From the IMG/VR virus record IMGVR_UViG_3300009149_000131, positions 1-35,596 of that record: a stretch of DNA of 35,596 bases, one strand, 5' to 3'. The first letter of the stretch is position 1. Every line of letters begins with the position of its first letter. The stretch is from a virus. The notes beneath the pieces were generated by a model. It was not told the origin of the DNA and made no database searches. It was given only the letters and a program-made list of their open reading frames with translations. A program made the position numbers and the translations under genes. Shown here in pieces: positions 7,522 to 14,503 of this stretch.

Positions 7522-7534
7522 CCTGATCTTCAGG
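7522..7534 (+). repeat. CCTG...CAGG upstream element, copy 1
   Basis: CCTGA-TCT-TCAGG, preceded by ctt and followed by cagttag. It belongs to a conserved block that lies about 60-75 bp upstream of five of the early promoters. Confidence 0.7.
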
Positions 7535-7568
7535 CAGTTAGCATTATTCTATAAAAATAATTGTTATC

Positions 7569-7602
7569 TTTCGTTAGTTTATCAATTTAATTACTATCTT
7601 TA
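7569..7602 (+). promoter_or_regulatory. Early promoter P1
   Basis: The -7 box TATCTTTA (7595-7602) is followed by the conserved leader catcgaactttaaaacta. The upstream box is weak (TTTC at 7569, 22-bp spacing). It drives the 7628 operon. Confidence 0.75.
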
Positions 7603-7627
7603 CATCGAACTTTAAAACTAAAAAGAT

Positions 7628-8005
7628 ATGAAAACTTTAAAAGACTTTACAAACGATCAACAATTAAACGTGGAAACTGAAATTAAATTTCAAGTTAATC
7701 AAACGCAAGGAAATTCGGTTGACGCTTACGGAACGGGGGATTATGTTTCTTATTGCGAATACGAAGTTAAACGTAAACAAATGATTTGCGACATACCAAA
7801 GCCGCAGGGCGGAACGAAAGATTCGGAAATTTGTTTTTCTGACGAACTTTTGGTTATTCAAAACAACGAAGGCGTTTGTAAATTCGGAACGTTTTCGAAT
7901 CCAAAATTGGCGGATCTATTTTGCAAAGCATTAAACGAAACGGATCAGGCGGAATTATTAGATCTTATTAATTCGGATCCTTACAAATCAAATATTATAC
8001 TTTAA
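7628..8005 (+). CDS. Unknown early protein, first gene of operon 1
   Basis: The protein has 125 aa, soluble and acidic toward the C-terminus, and no family is recognised. It has four cysteines (YVSYCEYE, MICDIP, SEICFS, GVCKF) plus one near the end. The start is the first ATG after promoter P1 and the common leader. The gene is followed by a GGGGG/CCCCC hairpin and two small genes. As the promoter-proximal gene of an early operon it may be a host-takeover protein, but nothing in the sequence shows a specific function. Confidence 0.75.
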   Translation: MKTLKDFTNDQQLNVETEIKFQVNQTQGNSVDAYGTGDYVSYCEYEVKRKQMICDIPKPQGGTKDSEICFSDELLVIQNNEGVCKFGTFSNPKLADLFCKALNETDQAELLDLINSDPYKSNIIL

Positions 8006-8012
8006 AAAACCA

Positions 8013-8038
8013 GGGGGCGGGATCTTTCTTCCCCCTTT
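8013..8038 (+). terminator. G:C hairpin after first gene of operon 1
   Basis: GGGGG (8013-8017), a 13-base loop and CCCCC (8031-8035) are followed by tttt. This is probably a partial terminator or a stabiliser of the upstream message, because two more genes follow without a promoter. Confidence 0.55.
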
Positions 8039-8050
8039 TAAATAAAAATT

Positions 8051-8251
8051 ATGTCAATTATTTTAAAAAAACAAAATTCATTTTTAAGGGTTCGCCATTT
8101 ATTAGCAGACGAATTAATTATTAATTTCAGATTACAAAAAATTTACGGATCCCTTTTCGAAGGTTCCGAACTGGAAAAGGAATTTTGTAAACTCGAAACC
8201 CGATACCGAAACGAAAAGCATTTAAAAAAAATAGGTATTAATCGAAACTAA
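8051..8251 (+). CDS. Small basic unknown protein
   Basis: The protein has 66 aa, with basic helices (RVRHLLADELIINFRLQKIY) and a charged C-terminus (KLETRYRNEKHLKKIGI). The start follows aaataaaaattATG, typical here. It is co-transcribed with 7628 and 8257, 5 bp from the latter. No family is recognised. Confidence 0.65.
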   Translation: MSIILKKQNSFLRVRHLLADELIINFRLQKIYGSLFEGSELEKEFCKLETRYRNEKHLKKIGINRN

Positions 8252-8256
8252 AAAAT

Positions 8257-8478
8257 ATGAAATTATTAAAAACATTATTGAAGGAAAACAACCTGAAAAA
8301 AGAAACGGATTATTACGATTTAATTTTGTCGCATTTTTTTAAAGGAAATCATTTTAAAGCGTCGGAATTATTCCAGGATTTAAAGATTGCAAAAAAGGAA
8401 TTCTTCCTTTGCAGTTATTTAGCCCCCGAACCTTTCGCAAAAGTTATAAAATTCTTTATTAAAGAATTATTAACTTAA
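8257..8478 (+). CDS. Small unknown protein, end of operon 1
   Basis: The protein has 73 aa, Lys/Leu/Phe-rich and probably all-helical, with one moderately hydrophobic stretch (EFFLCSYLAPEPFAKVIKFF). The stop codon is nine bases before the CCTG-CAGG block of the next early promoter. No family is recognised. Confidence 0.65.
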   Translation: MKLLKTLLKENNLKKETDYYDLILSHFFKGNHFKASELFQDLKIAKKEFFLCSYLAPEPFAKVIKFFIKELLT

Positions 8479-8487
8479 ATTAATCTT

Positions 8488-8500
8488 CCTGGGAATCAGG
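8488..8500 (+). repeat. CCTG...CAGG upstream element, copy 2
   Basis: CCTG-ggaat-CAGG, followed by tagttagataattattataaa, the same extended block as copies 1 and 3. Confidence 0.7.
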
Positions 8501-8538
8501 TAGTTAGATAATTATTATAAAAAAAGTTGTTATTCTTC

Positions 8539-8568
8539 TTTGTATTATAAGTTTAATTACTATCTTTA
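8539..8568 (+). promoter_or_regulatory. Early promoter P2
   Basis: TTTG (8539-8542), 18 bp, TATCTTTA (8561-8568), then catcgaactttaaaactaaa and the ATG at 8593. Confidence 0.85.
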
Positions 8569-8592
8569 CATCGAACTTTAAAACTAAATGAT

Positions 8593-8961
8593 ATGAAAAC
8601 GACTACAAAAGAATTTAACGCAAACAACGAAGTAAGAATTTCAAACCAAAGAATTATCAGAAAAAATTCTGAATTAATCAGGGAAGGAAATAACACTTTA
8701 GAAACTGACAAAGAATTGCATAACGCGGAAGCGGTTTTGGAATGTCAAAAGGAATGCTATTTTGATCTATTGGAAACGGTTAACGTTTCTTATTGGGTTG
8801 GTTATTACAAACATTATTCAAACGTTATCAAAATCGGAAAAACTTATTACCACAGATTCGAAAAAATGACGCAATCGAACGGGTTTCGATCGGTTACTGA
8901 AATCGAAGAAATAACGGATCGAATGAAGTCGCAAATGTTATCCGATTCTTACGCAATGTAA
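8593..8961 (+). CDS. Unknown early protein, first gene of operon 2
   Basis: The protein has 122 aa. A polar helical N-terminal half (IRKNSELIREGNNTLETDKE) is followed by an aromatic-rich segment (VSYWVGYYKHYSNVIKIGKTYY). There is no signal peptide and no recognised family. The start is the first ATG after promoter P2 and the common leader. A strong G:C hairpin separates it from the recombination genes downstream. Confidence 0.75.
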   Translation: MKTTTKEFNANNEVRISNQRIIRKNSELIREGNNTLETDKELHNAEAVLECQKECYFDLLETVNVSYWVGYYKHYSNVIKIGKTYYHRFEKMTQSNGFRSVTEIEEITDRMKSQMLSDSYAM

Positions 8962-8966
8962 ATCCA

Positions 8967-8996
8967 GGGAAGGGGGATTAATTCCCCCGCCCTTTT
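8967..8996 (+). terminator. G:C hairpin after first gene of operon 2
   Basis: GGG-aa-GGGGG (8967-8976) pairs with CCCCC-g-CCC (8984-8992) around an AT loop and is followed by TTTT. It lies just after the stop of 8593 and before recombination genes that lack their own promoter, so termination is probably partial. Confidence 0.6.
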
Positions 8997-9027
8997 AAAT
9001 AAAATTATAAACTAATAAATTGAAATT

Positions 9028-9228
9028 ATGCCAAAAGAAGTAATTATTGTAAAATCCGAAAAGGATTTAAAAGATCAAACCGCGGAAGCCTGGGGAAGTT
9101 TAACCAGGGTTTGCAAAGAATACGATTGTTTCCCTTATCACACGTTAAAGGTTTTAAAATTTCCCTTTACGTTTGCGGGATTTAGATTCATAAAAGTAAA
9201 ATATAACGAAAAGCATAAATTGAAATAA
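9028..9228 (+). CDS. Small unknown protein upstream of Erf
   Basis: The protein has 66 aa, basic, and looks like a small alpha/beta domain (TRVCKEYDCFPYHTLKVLKF, then PFTFAGFRFIKVKYN). The layout could suit a DNA-binding helix and wing, but this is weak. The stop is one base from the Erf start region, so it is translationally linked to recombination genes. Confidence 0.65.
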   Translation: MPKEVIIVKSEKDLKDQTAEAWGSLTRVCKEYDCFPYHTLKVLKFPFTFAGFRFIKVKYNEKHKLK

Positions 9229-9229
9229 T

Positions 9230-9847
9230 ATGAAAACTTTATTAAAAATTCAAAAGGTAATTGATAAAATAAAAGAATCGGACGTTAAAAAACTGGGTCG
9301 CAACGATTTTTCGGGTTACGATTATTTTACCCCCGAACAAATTGACGGGATCGTTTCGGCTGAATGCAAAACGGAAAAGTTGTTTTATAAATTCGATTTA
9401 GCGCGAAACGAATTCGGAATTTCAGGATCTTTAAAAATTTATGACCTGGAAGATTTAAAAGCGGAACCGATCGTTTTCGAAATGGCTTCGGACGTTCCCG
9501 CAATTACCGCAACGAACGCGGCGCAGCAATTGGGCGGTTCAATGACTTATACAAAACGTTATCTTTTACAAAACGCGTTTAATATAAATGATAATAATTT
9601 GGATCCTGATTCAACGAACCAAACAAAGAAGCGGGAAGAAATAAAAATTACCTGGTTAACGAAACCACAATTCGAATCGGCTTTAAATTCTAACGTTAAG
9701 GGAATCGGGGCAACCCTGGAAAAGTATTCAACGGCAACGTTTAAAATGTCAAAGGAATTTAAAACGCAACTTGAAAATAAATTGAACGATTTAATTTCTT
9801 CGGACGGGGAACCAACAAACGAACAATTACACGGAACTAATAATTAA
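9230..9847 (+). CDS. erf: Erf-type single-strand annealing protein
   Basis: The protein has 205 aa. The segment around residues 90-119 (AITATNAAQQLGGSMTYTKR, then YLLQNAFNI) is the family signature of ERF recombinases, where a Gly-Ser-x-x-x-Tyr-x-x-Arg/Lys-Tyr motif is conserved. The N-terminal part (KLGRNDFSGYDYFTPEQI) also fits ERF proteins. These anneal complementary single strands in phage recombination and genome circularisation. The C-terminal ~70 residues are a polar, less conserved tail. The neighbours are Gp157-like, NinB-like and, one operon later, NinG, forming a recombination set. Confidence 0.88.
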   Translation: MKTLLKIQKVIDKIKESDVKKLGRNDFSGYDYFTPEQIDGIVSAECKTEKLFYKFDLARNEFGISGSLKIYDLEDLKAEPIVFEMASDVPAITATNAAQQLGGSMTYTKRYLLQNAFNINDNNLDPDSTNQTKKREEIKITWLTKPQFESALNSNVKGIGATLEKYSTATFKMSKEFKTQLENKLNDLISSDGEPTNEQLHGTNN

Positions 9848-9871
9848 TATTAACTTTTAAAATTTAAAAAT

Positions 9872-10426
9872 ATGAAAAACGAAGCGGAAAACGGAACTGA
9901 TTTTGAACTTCAGGAAATCGAAAAGAATAAAACGCCAGTAAAAAACAAATCTTTATTTAATATTCAGGAAGATTTTAACGGGCTTATGCGAACGATTGAA
10001 GACGCCGAAGGGGAAATTACCCCCGAAATGGAAAAAGCCCTGGAAATCAACGAAAAAGACCTTCAAAAGAAATCAATCGGTTATCTGGAAATTATGAAAC
10101 AAAAGGAAGGGCGGGTTTTAATGTATGACAACGAAATAAAAAGATTGCAGTCGTTAAAGAAAACGGAAGAAAATTCAATTGATCGTTTAAAAAATAGTTT
10201 GTTAAACGCGGTTAAAATGTTCGGGGAATTTACTTCGGGAACCGTTACGTTTAAAACCCGAAAAAGTTCTTCGTTAATAATTGAAAACGAAGATTTGATT
10301 CCTGAAATTTATAAGACGGAAGTAACGATTATTAAAATTGACAAAGCGCGAATTAAATCGGATCTGAAAACGGGAAAAGTTGTTTCCGCTTATCTTCAGG
10401 AAAACGAAAATCTAATGATTAAATAA
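9872..10426 (+). CDS. Gp157-like protein
   Basis: The protein has 184 aa. From about residue 28 it has the layout of the Siphovirus Gp157 family: a helical segment around EDAEGEITPEMEKALEINEK, then KSIGYLEIMKQKEGRVLMYD. A central coiled coil (EIKRLQSLKKTEENSIDRLK) is followed by the beta-rich end TVTFKTRKSSSLIIENED and IPEIYKTEVTIIKIDKARIK. Gp157 proteins are linked with phage recombination modules, often next to annealases, and have been associated with phage resistance. It ends in TAATG shared with the next gene. The start follows aatttaaaaatATG. Confidence 0.8.
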   Translation: MKNEAENGTDFELQEIEKNKTPVKNKSLFNIQEDFNGLMRTIEDAEGEITPEMEKALEINEKDLQKKSIGYLEIMKQKEGRVLMYDNEIKRLQSLKKTEENSIDRLKNSLLNAVKMFGEFTSGTVTFKTRKSSSLIIENEDLIPEIYKTEVTIIKIDKARIKSDLKTGKVVSAYLQENENLMIK

Positions 10427-10863
10427 TGATTAAGAAAATTCAAATCTTTACAAATATTGTTAACGGCAAAATAGCCAGGAACCGCAAAAGCCTGGTTAAT
10501 TGCCTGCGCGAACACGAAGGGAAGGAAATCGTTATTTCTATTGAAAGGAAGAACAAAAAACATTCAGACAATCAACGGGGTTATTATTTCGGCGTTATTG
10601 TTTCAATGGTTCGCGCGGCAATATTTGATTCCTGGGGGGACAAATTGGATTCAAACCAGGTTCACGAAATATTAAAATTCAATTGTAATTGGACTGAACG
10701 CGTAAACAAAGAAACGGGGGAAATTATAAGGATCGCCAAAAGCATTAAAGAACACACGACAACCGATCAGGAAGAATTCCATTTGGAATGCAGGAAATGG
10801 GCGAAGGATTGGTTTAATATTGAAATTCCCCTTCCTAACGAACAAATCGAAATTAAAGTTTAA
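10426..10863 (+). CDS. NinB-like recombination protein (probable)
   Basis: The protein has 145 aa, close to lambda NinB (about 146 aa). The N-terminal third parallels NinB: a basic helix followed by EIVISIERKNKKHSDNQRGY and YFGVIVSMV, comparable to the strand, basic 'QNR' motif and helix of NinB. Near the end TTTDQEEFHLECRKWAKDWF corresponds to the conserved C-terminal helices. NinB promotes annealing and Holliday-junction recombination. It shares a stop/start (TAATG) with Gp157-like. The call is from remembered pattern, not a search, so a generic recombination-region hypothetical is the alternative. Confidence 0.55.
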   Translation: MIKKIQIFTNIVNGKIARNRKSLVNCLREHEGKEIVISIERKNKKHSDNQRGYYFGVIVSMVRAAIFDSWGDKLDSNQVHEILKFNCNWTERVNKETGEIIRIAKSIKEHTTTDQEEFHLECRKWAKDWFNIEIPLPNEQIEIKV

Positions 10864-10873
10864 AATTATTCTT

Positions 10874-10886
10874 CCTGGTTATCAGG
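10874..10886 (+). repeat. CCTG...CAGG upstream element, copy 3
   Basis: CCTG-gttat-CAGG, 10 bases after a stop codon, followed by tagttaagtaattattataaa. Confidence 0.7.
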
Positions 10887-10924
10887 TAGTTAAGTAATTA
10901 TTATAAAAATAATTAATATCCTTC

Positions 10925-10954
10925 TTTGTTTTATCAATTTAGTTCGTATCTTTA
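10925..10954 (+). promoter_or_regulatory. Early promoter P3
   Basis: TTTG (10925-10928), 18 bp, TATCTTTA (10947-10954), then catcgaactttaaaactaaa and the ATG at 10979. Confidence 0.85.
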
Positions 10955-10978
10955 CATCGAACTTTAAAACTAAAACAA

Positions 10979-11209
10979 ATGAAAAAGCAAATTTTAACAA
11001 TCGCATTCAGAAACTTAACAACAAACGAGGAAGGAATTATTACTTTATTCGCTTCTAATCCTTTTATGTTATTAAATAAGGTTAACAAGTTTTTAACCCG
11101 CGAAATTTGGGTTGGAAGTTGGAATTTAATTAATAATAACTGGGAAGCGGGAAACAAAGGAATGAACGCTGAACCTTATCTTTGGGAAACTTTAGAAGAA
11201 TTAAATTAA
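10979..11209 (+). CDS. Unknown early protein, first gene of operon 3
   Basis: The protein has 76 aa, a small beta/alpha protein with a Trp-rich second half (REIWVGSWNLINNNWEAGNK). No family is recognised. It follows promoter P3 directly and is followed within 2 bp by an HTH gene, without the G:C hairpin seen in other early operons. Confidence 0.7.
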   Translation: MKKQILTIAFRNLTTNEEGIITLFASNPFMLLNKVNKFLTREIWVGSWNLINNNWEAGNKGMNAEPYLWETLEELN

Positions 11210-11211
11210 TT

Positions 11212-11484
11212 ATGTATTTAAGGGATTTAAAACATAAAATTATTAACGAAGTAGATATTAACAATCTACTTCGTTATTTTAGCGCGCAGGAAATCGCTTC
11301 AGTTTTTGGGGTAACTGAAGATTATGTTTATAAAACGCGAACCCTTCAGCGGATCCAGGCGGAAGAAAATTTTAATAAAAATATTTATAACGATACGGAC
11401 GAAATGAAATTGGGAAGGGTTGGCGCCTGGAAACTTTCAAAGGAACGTAAATGTTTAAACGAATCAAAAAACGAAGAAATATGA
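11212..11484 (+). CDS. Small helix-turn-helix protein
   Basis: The protein has 90 aa starting at ATG 11212 (aattaattATG), preferred over an upstream in-frame start inside the previous gene. Residues about 20-45 (YFSAQEIASVFGVTEDYVYK) form a classical helix-turn-helix followed by a basic recognition-helix end (TRTLQRIQ). It may regulate transcription or help load replication proteins. Its stop overlaps the start of the replication gene (ATGA), so the two are co-translated. The C-terminus is basic (AWKLSKERKCLNESKNEE). Confidence 0.65.
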   Translation: MYLRDLKHKIINEVDINNLLRYFSAQEIASVFGVTEDYVYKTRTLQRIQAEENFNKNIYNDTDEMKLGRVGAWKLSKERKCLNESKNEEI

Positions 11485-12167
11485 AAGGCAAAAAATCAGT
11501 TTTAATTTATTGCGATATAATTCACACGGTCGAAAAACTGGACGACGAAAACGCGGGGTTATTATTTAAACACCTTTTAAGATATGTTAACGATCAGGAA
11601 CCCGAAGCCCCGAACCTTTTAATTGAAATCGCATTTGAAGGGATTAAACAAACGTTAAAAAGGGATTTAAAAACCTGGGAAAACAAATCGGAAATTCGAA
11701 GCCGTTCGGGGCAAATTGGAAACTTAAAACGTTACAATCCTGATATTTACGCGGATTTTATCAATAAAAAAATTACATTTGACGAAGCGGAAGAACTCGC
11801 AAAGGATCGCAAAGGATCGCAAGCGGTCGCAAATATCGCCGTTAAAGATATTGTAAAAGATAAAGATATTGTAAAAGATAAAGTAATTAATAAAAATAAA
11901 ACTATAAAGGAACGCGAAACGGAATTTAAAAATTCCTTACTTCCTTTTTTGGATATTTACGGAAAAGATATGTTAAATAAATTTTTTCTTTATTGGACTG
12001 AAAAAAAACCAAACGGTAAAAAAATGCGGTTCGAAATGGAAAAAGTTTTTGATCCTGAAAGAAGATTGACAACCTGGAATAATAAAAATTTTAATAATAA
12101 CGATAAAAATTCAACAAATGGAAAACGCCCTGGAAAAAGTAGAATTGAAAAATTTACTGGAAATTAG
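11481..12167 (+). CDS. Replication protein, DUF6291-like N-terminus
   Basis: The protein has 228 aa from ATG 11481, which overlaps the previous stop as ATGA. The N-terminal domain (SVLIYCDIIHTVEKLDDENA, then GLLFKHLLRYVND) matches the DUF6291-type domain often found in replication regions of Bacteroidetes phages. A linker with repeats follows at about 104-145 (KDRKGSQAVANIAVKDIVKD), then a C-terminal domain (PFLDIYGKDMLNKFFLYWTE) typical of replication-initiator or primosome-loader C-termini. The linker DNA carries iterons and AT-rich repeats (see 11791). It overlaps the next gene by 50 bp. Confidence 0.65.
   Translation: MKGKKSVLIYCDIIHTVEKLDDENAGLLFKHLLRYVNDQEPEAPNLLIEIAFEGIKQTLKRDLKTWENKSEIRSRSGQIGNLKRYNPDIYADFINKKITFDEAEELAKDRKGSQAVANIAVKDIVKDKDIVKDKVINKNKTIKERETEFKNSLLPFLDIYGKDMLNKFFLYWTEKKPNGKKMRFEMEKVFDPERRLTTWNNKNFNNNDKNSTNGKRPGKSRIEKFTGN
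11791..11915 (+). other. Candidate replication origin inside the replication gene
   Basis: Five tandem 10-bp units run from 11791 to 11840: aagaactcgc, aaaggatcgc, aaaggatcgc, aagcggtcgc, aaatatcgcc. Directly after come two perfect 18-bp repeats (aaagatattgtaaaagat, 11844-11861 and 11862-11879) and a long AT-only-like stretch to about 11915. Iterons followed by an AT-rich unwinding region inside an initiator gene is the arrangement of lambda O/ori. Function here is inferred. Confidence 0.55.
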
Positions 12168-12825
12168 AATTAAGGAAAAAAACAATTATAATAATTATTC
12201 CTTCGAAGATCGAAATTTGTTTTCCGAAGTTTTTAATTCAATTGCTTTTCAATTAGGAATTCGGGAATTTTTGGTTCCTGAAGAATTAAAAATAATATTT
12301 GATTTCCTGAATAAACATTTTGGCGGTTTTTCTTTAAATGATTTGCGGGAATCTTTCAGTTATTATTCCGCGCAAAAATTAAACTTTAAAGATTCGCATT
12401 TTCAAAGTTTAGACAATGTATTTATCGGGCGCGTTTTAACTTCTTATAAAGAATTTATTTCGAACGAATTAAGGAATAAACCCAAACGAATTAATTCGGA
12501 ACCAATTAAAGCCCTAACGTTTAACGAAATTAAATTTGAAGCGGATCAATCTTTGAAGGATTTCAGGGAAGGAAAAGATTTGTCGAAATATAGTTTTATT
12601 TTTATTTACAATTATTATAAAGAAAAAGGATTGATAAAATTTGAAGGATCCCAGGCAAAGGAATTTCAGGAAAAAGTTAAACGGGAAATTTTAAACGAAG
12701 TTGATCTTCAGAAAAAGGAAGGGAAAAAAGGAACCGCAACTTTATTGTTATTGCAAATTAAAACTTTATTTTACGGGGAATGTAAAAAAAGGGCGGTTTT
12801 AAATTATTACGAATCAATCAAATGA
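12118..12825 (+). CDS. Unknown replication-region protein
   Basis: The protein has 235 aa, rich in Phe, Asn, Lys and Glu and predicted helical (IREFLVPEELKIIFDFLNKH, then LNDLRESFSYYSAQ). It overlaps the upstream replication gene by 50 bp and the downstream NinG gene by 4 bp, so it is translated as part of that operon. Position suggests a replication helper such as a helicase loader, but I see no Walker motif and assign no function. Confidence 0.7.
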   Translation: MENALEKVELKNLLEIRIKEKNNYNNYSFEDRNLFSEVFNSIAFQLGIREFLVPEELKIIFDFLNKHFGGFSLNDLRESFSYYSAQKLNFKDSHFQSLDNVFIGRVLTSYKEFISNELRNKPKRINSEPIKALTFNEIKFEADQSLKDFREGKDLSKYSFIFIYNYYKEKGLIKFEGSQAKEFQEKVKREILNEVDLQKKEGKKGTATLLLLQIKTLFYGECKKRAVLNYYESIK

Positions 12826-13433
12826 TTAAGCCAAAGGAAAAGAAATGTAAGGGATCAGGGAAGGCGAAGGGCTTCGGCTGCGGGACAATGCAATTAAAAA
12901 GGCGTTACGGGTTGGGGTTGAATTGCTGCTTCGGTTCCTGGCTTTATACTTCGGACGAAGGAAAAAAGATCGTAAACAAAACAACGAACAAAGTAACCGC
13001 CCCCCGCGTTTCATTAGAAAAAGCAATTGAAAACAAAAGGAAAACGAAGGGGATAACGGCGCAATTACTTTATACAAAAGAATTAGTACATCAGGCGATT
13101 AGATTAAGGGACACGGGCAAACCTTGCATTTCCTGCGGCGCGGGTTGGAACGAACATTTTCAGGCGGGACACTTTTACAACGCGAATAATTATCGAAGTA
13201 TTAAATTTAATTTCCTGAATATAAACGGGCAATGTCGGCAATGTAATTTATTAAAGGACGGGAATTTTACCGAATATCAATTTCGACTTCCTGAAAGGAT
13301 CGGGGAAGAATTATTTCAGCAACTCGAAGAATTGGCGCGCCTGGATAAACATTCGAATAAACATTGGTTCGTTGACGAATTAAAAATAATTCAAAAGGAA
13401 GCCAAAATTATTATAAAAGAATATAAAAAATAA
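12822..13433 (+). CDS. ninG: NinG/Rap-type recombination nuclease
   Basis: The protein has 203 aa and matches the lambda NinG (Rap) family, a Holliday-junction-targeting endonuclease. Family hallmarks visible are CISCGA (Cys102, Cys105), QAGHFYNANNYRSIKFNFLN (with His117) and INGQCRQCN (Cys138, Cys141), forming a zinc-bound HNH-like core with the typical spacing. The N-terminus has another cysteine set (Cys9, Cys20, Cys35, Cys36), also usual in NinG. Length is as expected. It ends the replication/recombination operon, just ahead of a candidate small RNA and terminator. Confidence 0.9.
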   Translation: MIKPKEKKCKGSGKAKGFGCGTMQLKRRYGLGLNCCFGSWLYTSDEGKKIVNKTTNKVTAPRVSLEKAIENKRKTKGITAQLLYTKELVHQAIRLRDTGKPCISCGAGWNEHFQAGHFYNANNYRSIKFNFLNINGQCRQCNLLKDGNFTEYQFRLPERIGEELFQQLEELARLDKHSNKHWFVDELKIIQKEAKIIIKEYKK

Positions 13434-13434
13434 G

Positions 13435-13442
13435 TATCTTTG
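13435..13442 (+). promoter_or_regulatory. -7 promoter box upstream of a possible small RNA
   Basis: TATCTTTG matches TAnnTTTG exactly and begins one base after the NinG stop codon. No clear TTTG is found 17-23 bp upstream, so it may be weak or activator-dependent. Confidence 0.45.
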
Positions 13443-13448
13443 TTATTC

Positions 13449-13518
13449 ATTCCCGCGTTTTCATATTTCGCAGGCTTTGAAGTTCAGAAAAACCCCTGAT
13501 TTATCGGGGGTTTTTTGT
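13449..13518 (+). ncRNA. Candidate small RNA ending in intrinsic terminator
   Basis: The interval of about 70 bases between the TATCTTTG box and a strong terminator holds no ORF of useful size. Its 3' end is the terminator hairpin. It could be a small RNA or just the NinG 3' UTR. Confidence 0.35.
13489..13517 (+). terminator. Intrinsic terminator after NinG
   Basis: AAAAACCCCTGA pairs with TCGGGGGTTTTT around a TTTA loop: a 12-bp stem with one G:T pair, with a T-run. It isolates the operon 3 genes from promoter P4. Confidence 0.92.
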
Positions 13519-13554
13519 GTTTAATAAAGTTTTTTGAAAATAAATCGAAAAAAG

Positions 13555-13585
13555 TTTGGTATTATAAAGATAATGTATATCTTTA
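13555..13585 (+). promoter_or_regulatory. Early promoter P4
   Basis: TTTG (13555-13558), 19 bp, TATCTTTA (13578-13585), then catcgaactttaaaac and the ATG at 13609. The sequence from aaagtttg to the -7 box is nearly identical to P6. Confidence 0.85.
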
Positions 13586-13608
13586 CATCGAACTTTAAAA
13601 CAAACGAT

Positions 13609-13935
13609 ATGTTAAACACTAATAAAATAACAAAAGAAAACCTTCAAACGTTGGGAAACCTTTTAAGAAACAACAAAGGAATTAAAACTTTGAATATTTT
13701 AAACGAAGGAAGTAATTCTTTCGAAACTAAAAAGGAATTTTGTAACGAAATAATAAATCTTTTAGAATCGGGAAAACTTTTGCAAGTTGTTTGCATTACT
13801 CGAAGCGGATATTTTGGCGAAACTCGAATTAACTTAAACAATTATAAAAACGATTCTGAAATTGAATCAATTCAAATCGGGGTTTATAAATTAACCGAAA
13901 ATAAATCGAATCCTTCGGAATGGACTTTGGATTAA
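13609..13935 (+). CDS. Unknown early protein, single-gene operon 4
   Basis: The protein has 108 aa from ATG 13609, chosen because it follows promoter P4 and the common leader; an upstream in-frame start would lie before the promoter. An alpha/beta layout is suggested (IKTLNILNEGSNSFETKKEF, LLQVVCITRSGYFGETRINL). No family is recognised. A terminator with a UUCG loop follows, so this is a monocistronic early gene. Confidence 0.75.
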   Translation: MLNTNKITKENLQTLGNLLRNNKGIKTLNILNEGSNSFETKKEFCNEIINLLESGKLLQVVCITRSGYFGETRINLNNYKNDSEIESIQIGVYKLTENKSNPSEWTLD

Positions 13936-13940
13936 TTCCA

Positions 13941-13959
13941 GGGGTTCGCCCCAATTTTT
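13941..13959 (+). terminator. GGGG-TTCG-CCCC terminator
   Basis: GGGG (13941-13944), TTCG tetraloop, CCCC (13949-13952), then aattttt. UUCG is an exceptionally stable RNA tetraloop. It lies six bases after a stop codon. Confidence 0.8.
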
Positions 13960-13988
13960 AAAAAAAAATAAAAATAAATTGAAATAAA

Positions 13989-14019
13989 TTTGCAGTTATC
14001 AAAATAATAACTATCTTTA
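13989..14019 (+). promoter_or_regulatory. Early promoter P5
   Basis: TTTG (13989-13992), 19 bp, TATCTTTA (14012-14019), then catcgaactttaaaacta and the ATG at 14043. Confidence 0.85.
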
Positions 14020-14042
14020 CATCGAACTTTAAAACTATTAAT

Positions 14043-14318
14043 ATGAAAATCGAAAACTTTAACCCTGGAATTTTAACACCTTCGCAAAATCTTTACTTCT
14101 TTGACGGTTGTATTATTGAATACTTCGAAGGGGATCCGTTTAAAATATTCGGAAGTATTGACGTTAATTTTATTGAAAACGAAATTGATATTTCTTATTT
14201 TGATTTAACAATAATTAAAGATTTTAACGGAAGAACAATTTCGTTGTCGGATCAAATAAGAAGGGAAATCGAAAAAGCCCTGGAAGATAAATTGGAAACT
14301 TTAAACGTTGAATTATGA
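14043..14318 (+). CDS. Unknown early protein, first gene of operon 5
   Basis: The protein has 91 aa, acidic, with beta-rich first two-thirds (YFFDGCIIEYFEGDPFKIFG, IDISYFDLTIIKDFNG) and a charged helix at the end (SDQIRREIEKALEDKLETLN). No family is recognised. It overlaps the next gene by 4 bp. Confidence 0.7.
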   Translation: MKIENFNPGILTPSQNLYFFDGCIIEYFEGDPFKIFGSIDVNFIENEIDISYFDLTIIKDFNGRTISLSDQIRREIEKALEDKLETLNVEL

Positions 14319-14500
14319 AAAGGAATTTAAGACACGAACATTTCAACCGAATAAGGGAAATTATTTTGAACCCGAAGAACAACGAATTAAATATTTCTTC
14401 GATCGGAAATCTGATCAGAAATTTTATTTTAATGTTTGGAATTTCCCCGCTATCAAATAATTTAGAATTATTAAAATTAGAATTAATTAAAACCTTTTAA
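14315..14500 (+). CDS. Small unknown protein
   Basis: The protein has 61 aa, basic N-terminus (MKRNLRHEHFNRIREIIL), helical, with a mildly hydrophobic middle (IGNLIRNFILMFGISPL). The start overlaps the upstream stop (ATGA). No family is recognised. Confidence 0.6.
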   Translation: MKRNLRHEHFNRIREIILNPKNNELNISSIGNLIRNFILMFGISPLSNNLELLKLELIKTF

Positions 14501-14503
14501 TTA

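Noticed and set aside
13534-13608. Upstream extension of the 13609 gene
   Set aside because: It would place the start before the promoter and translate through the -7 box and the common leader.
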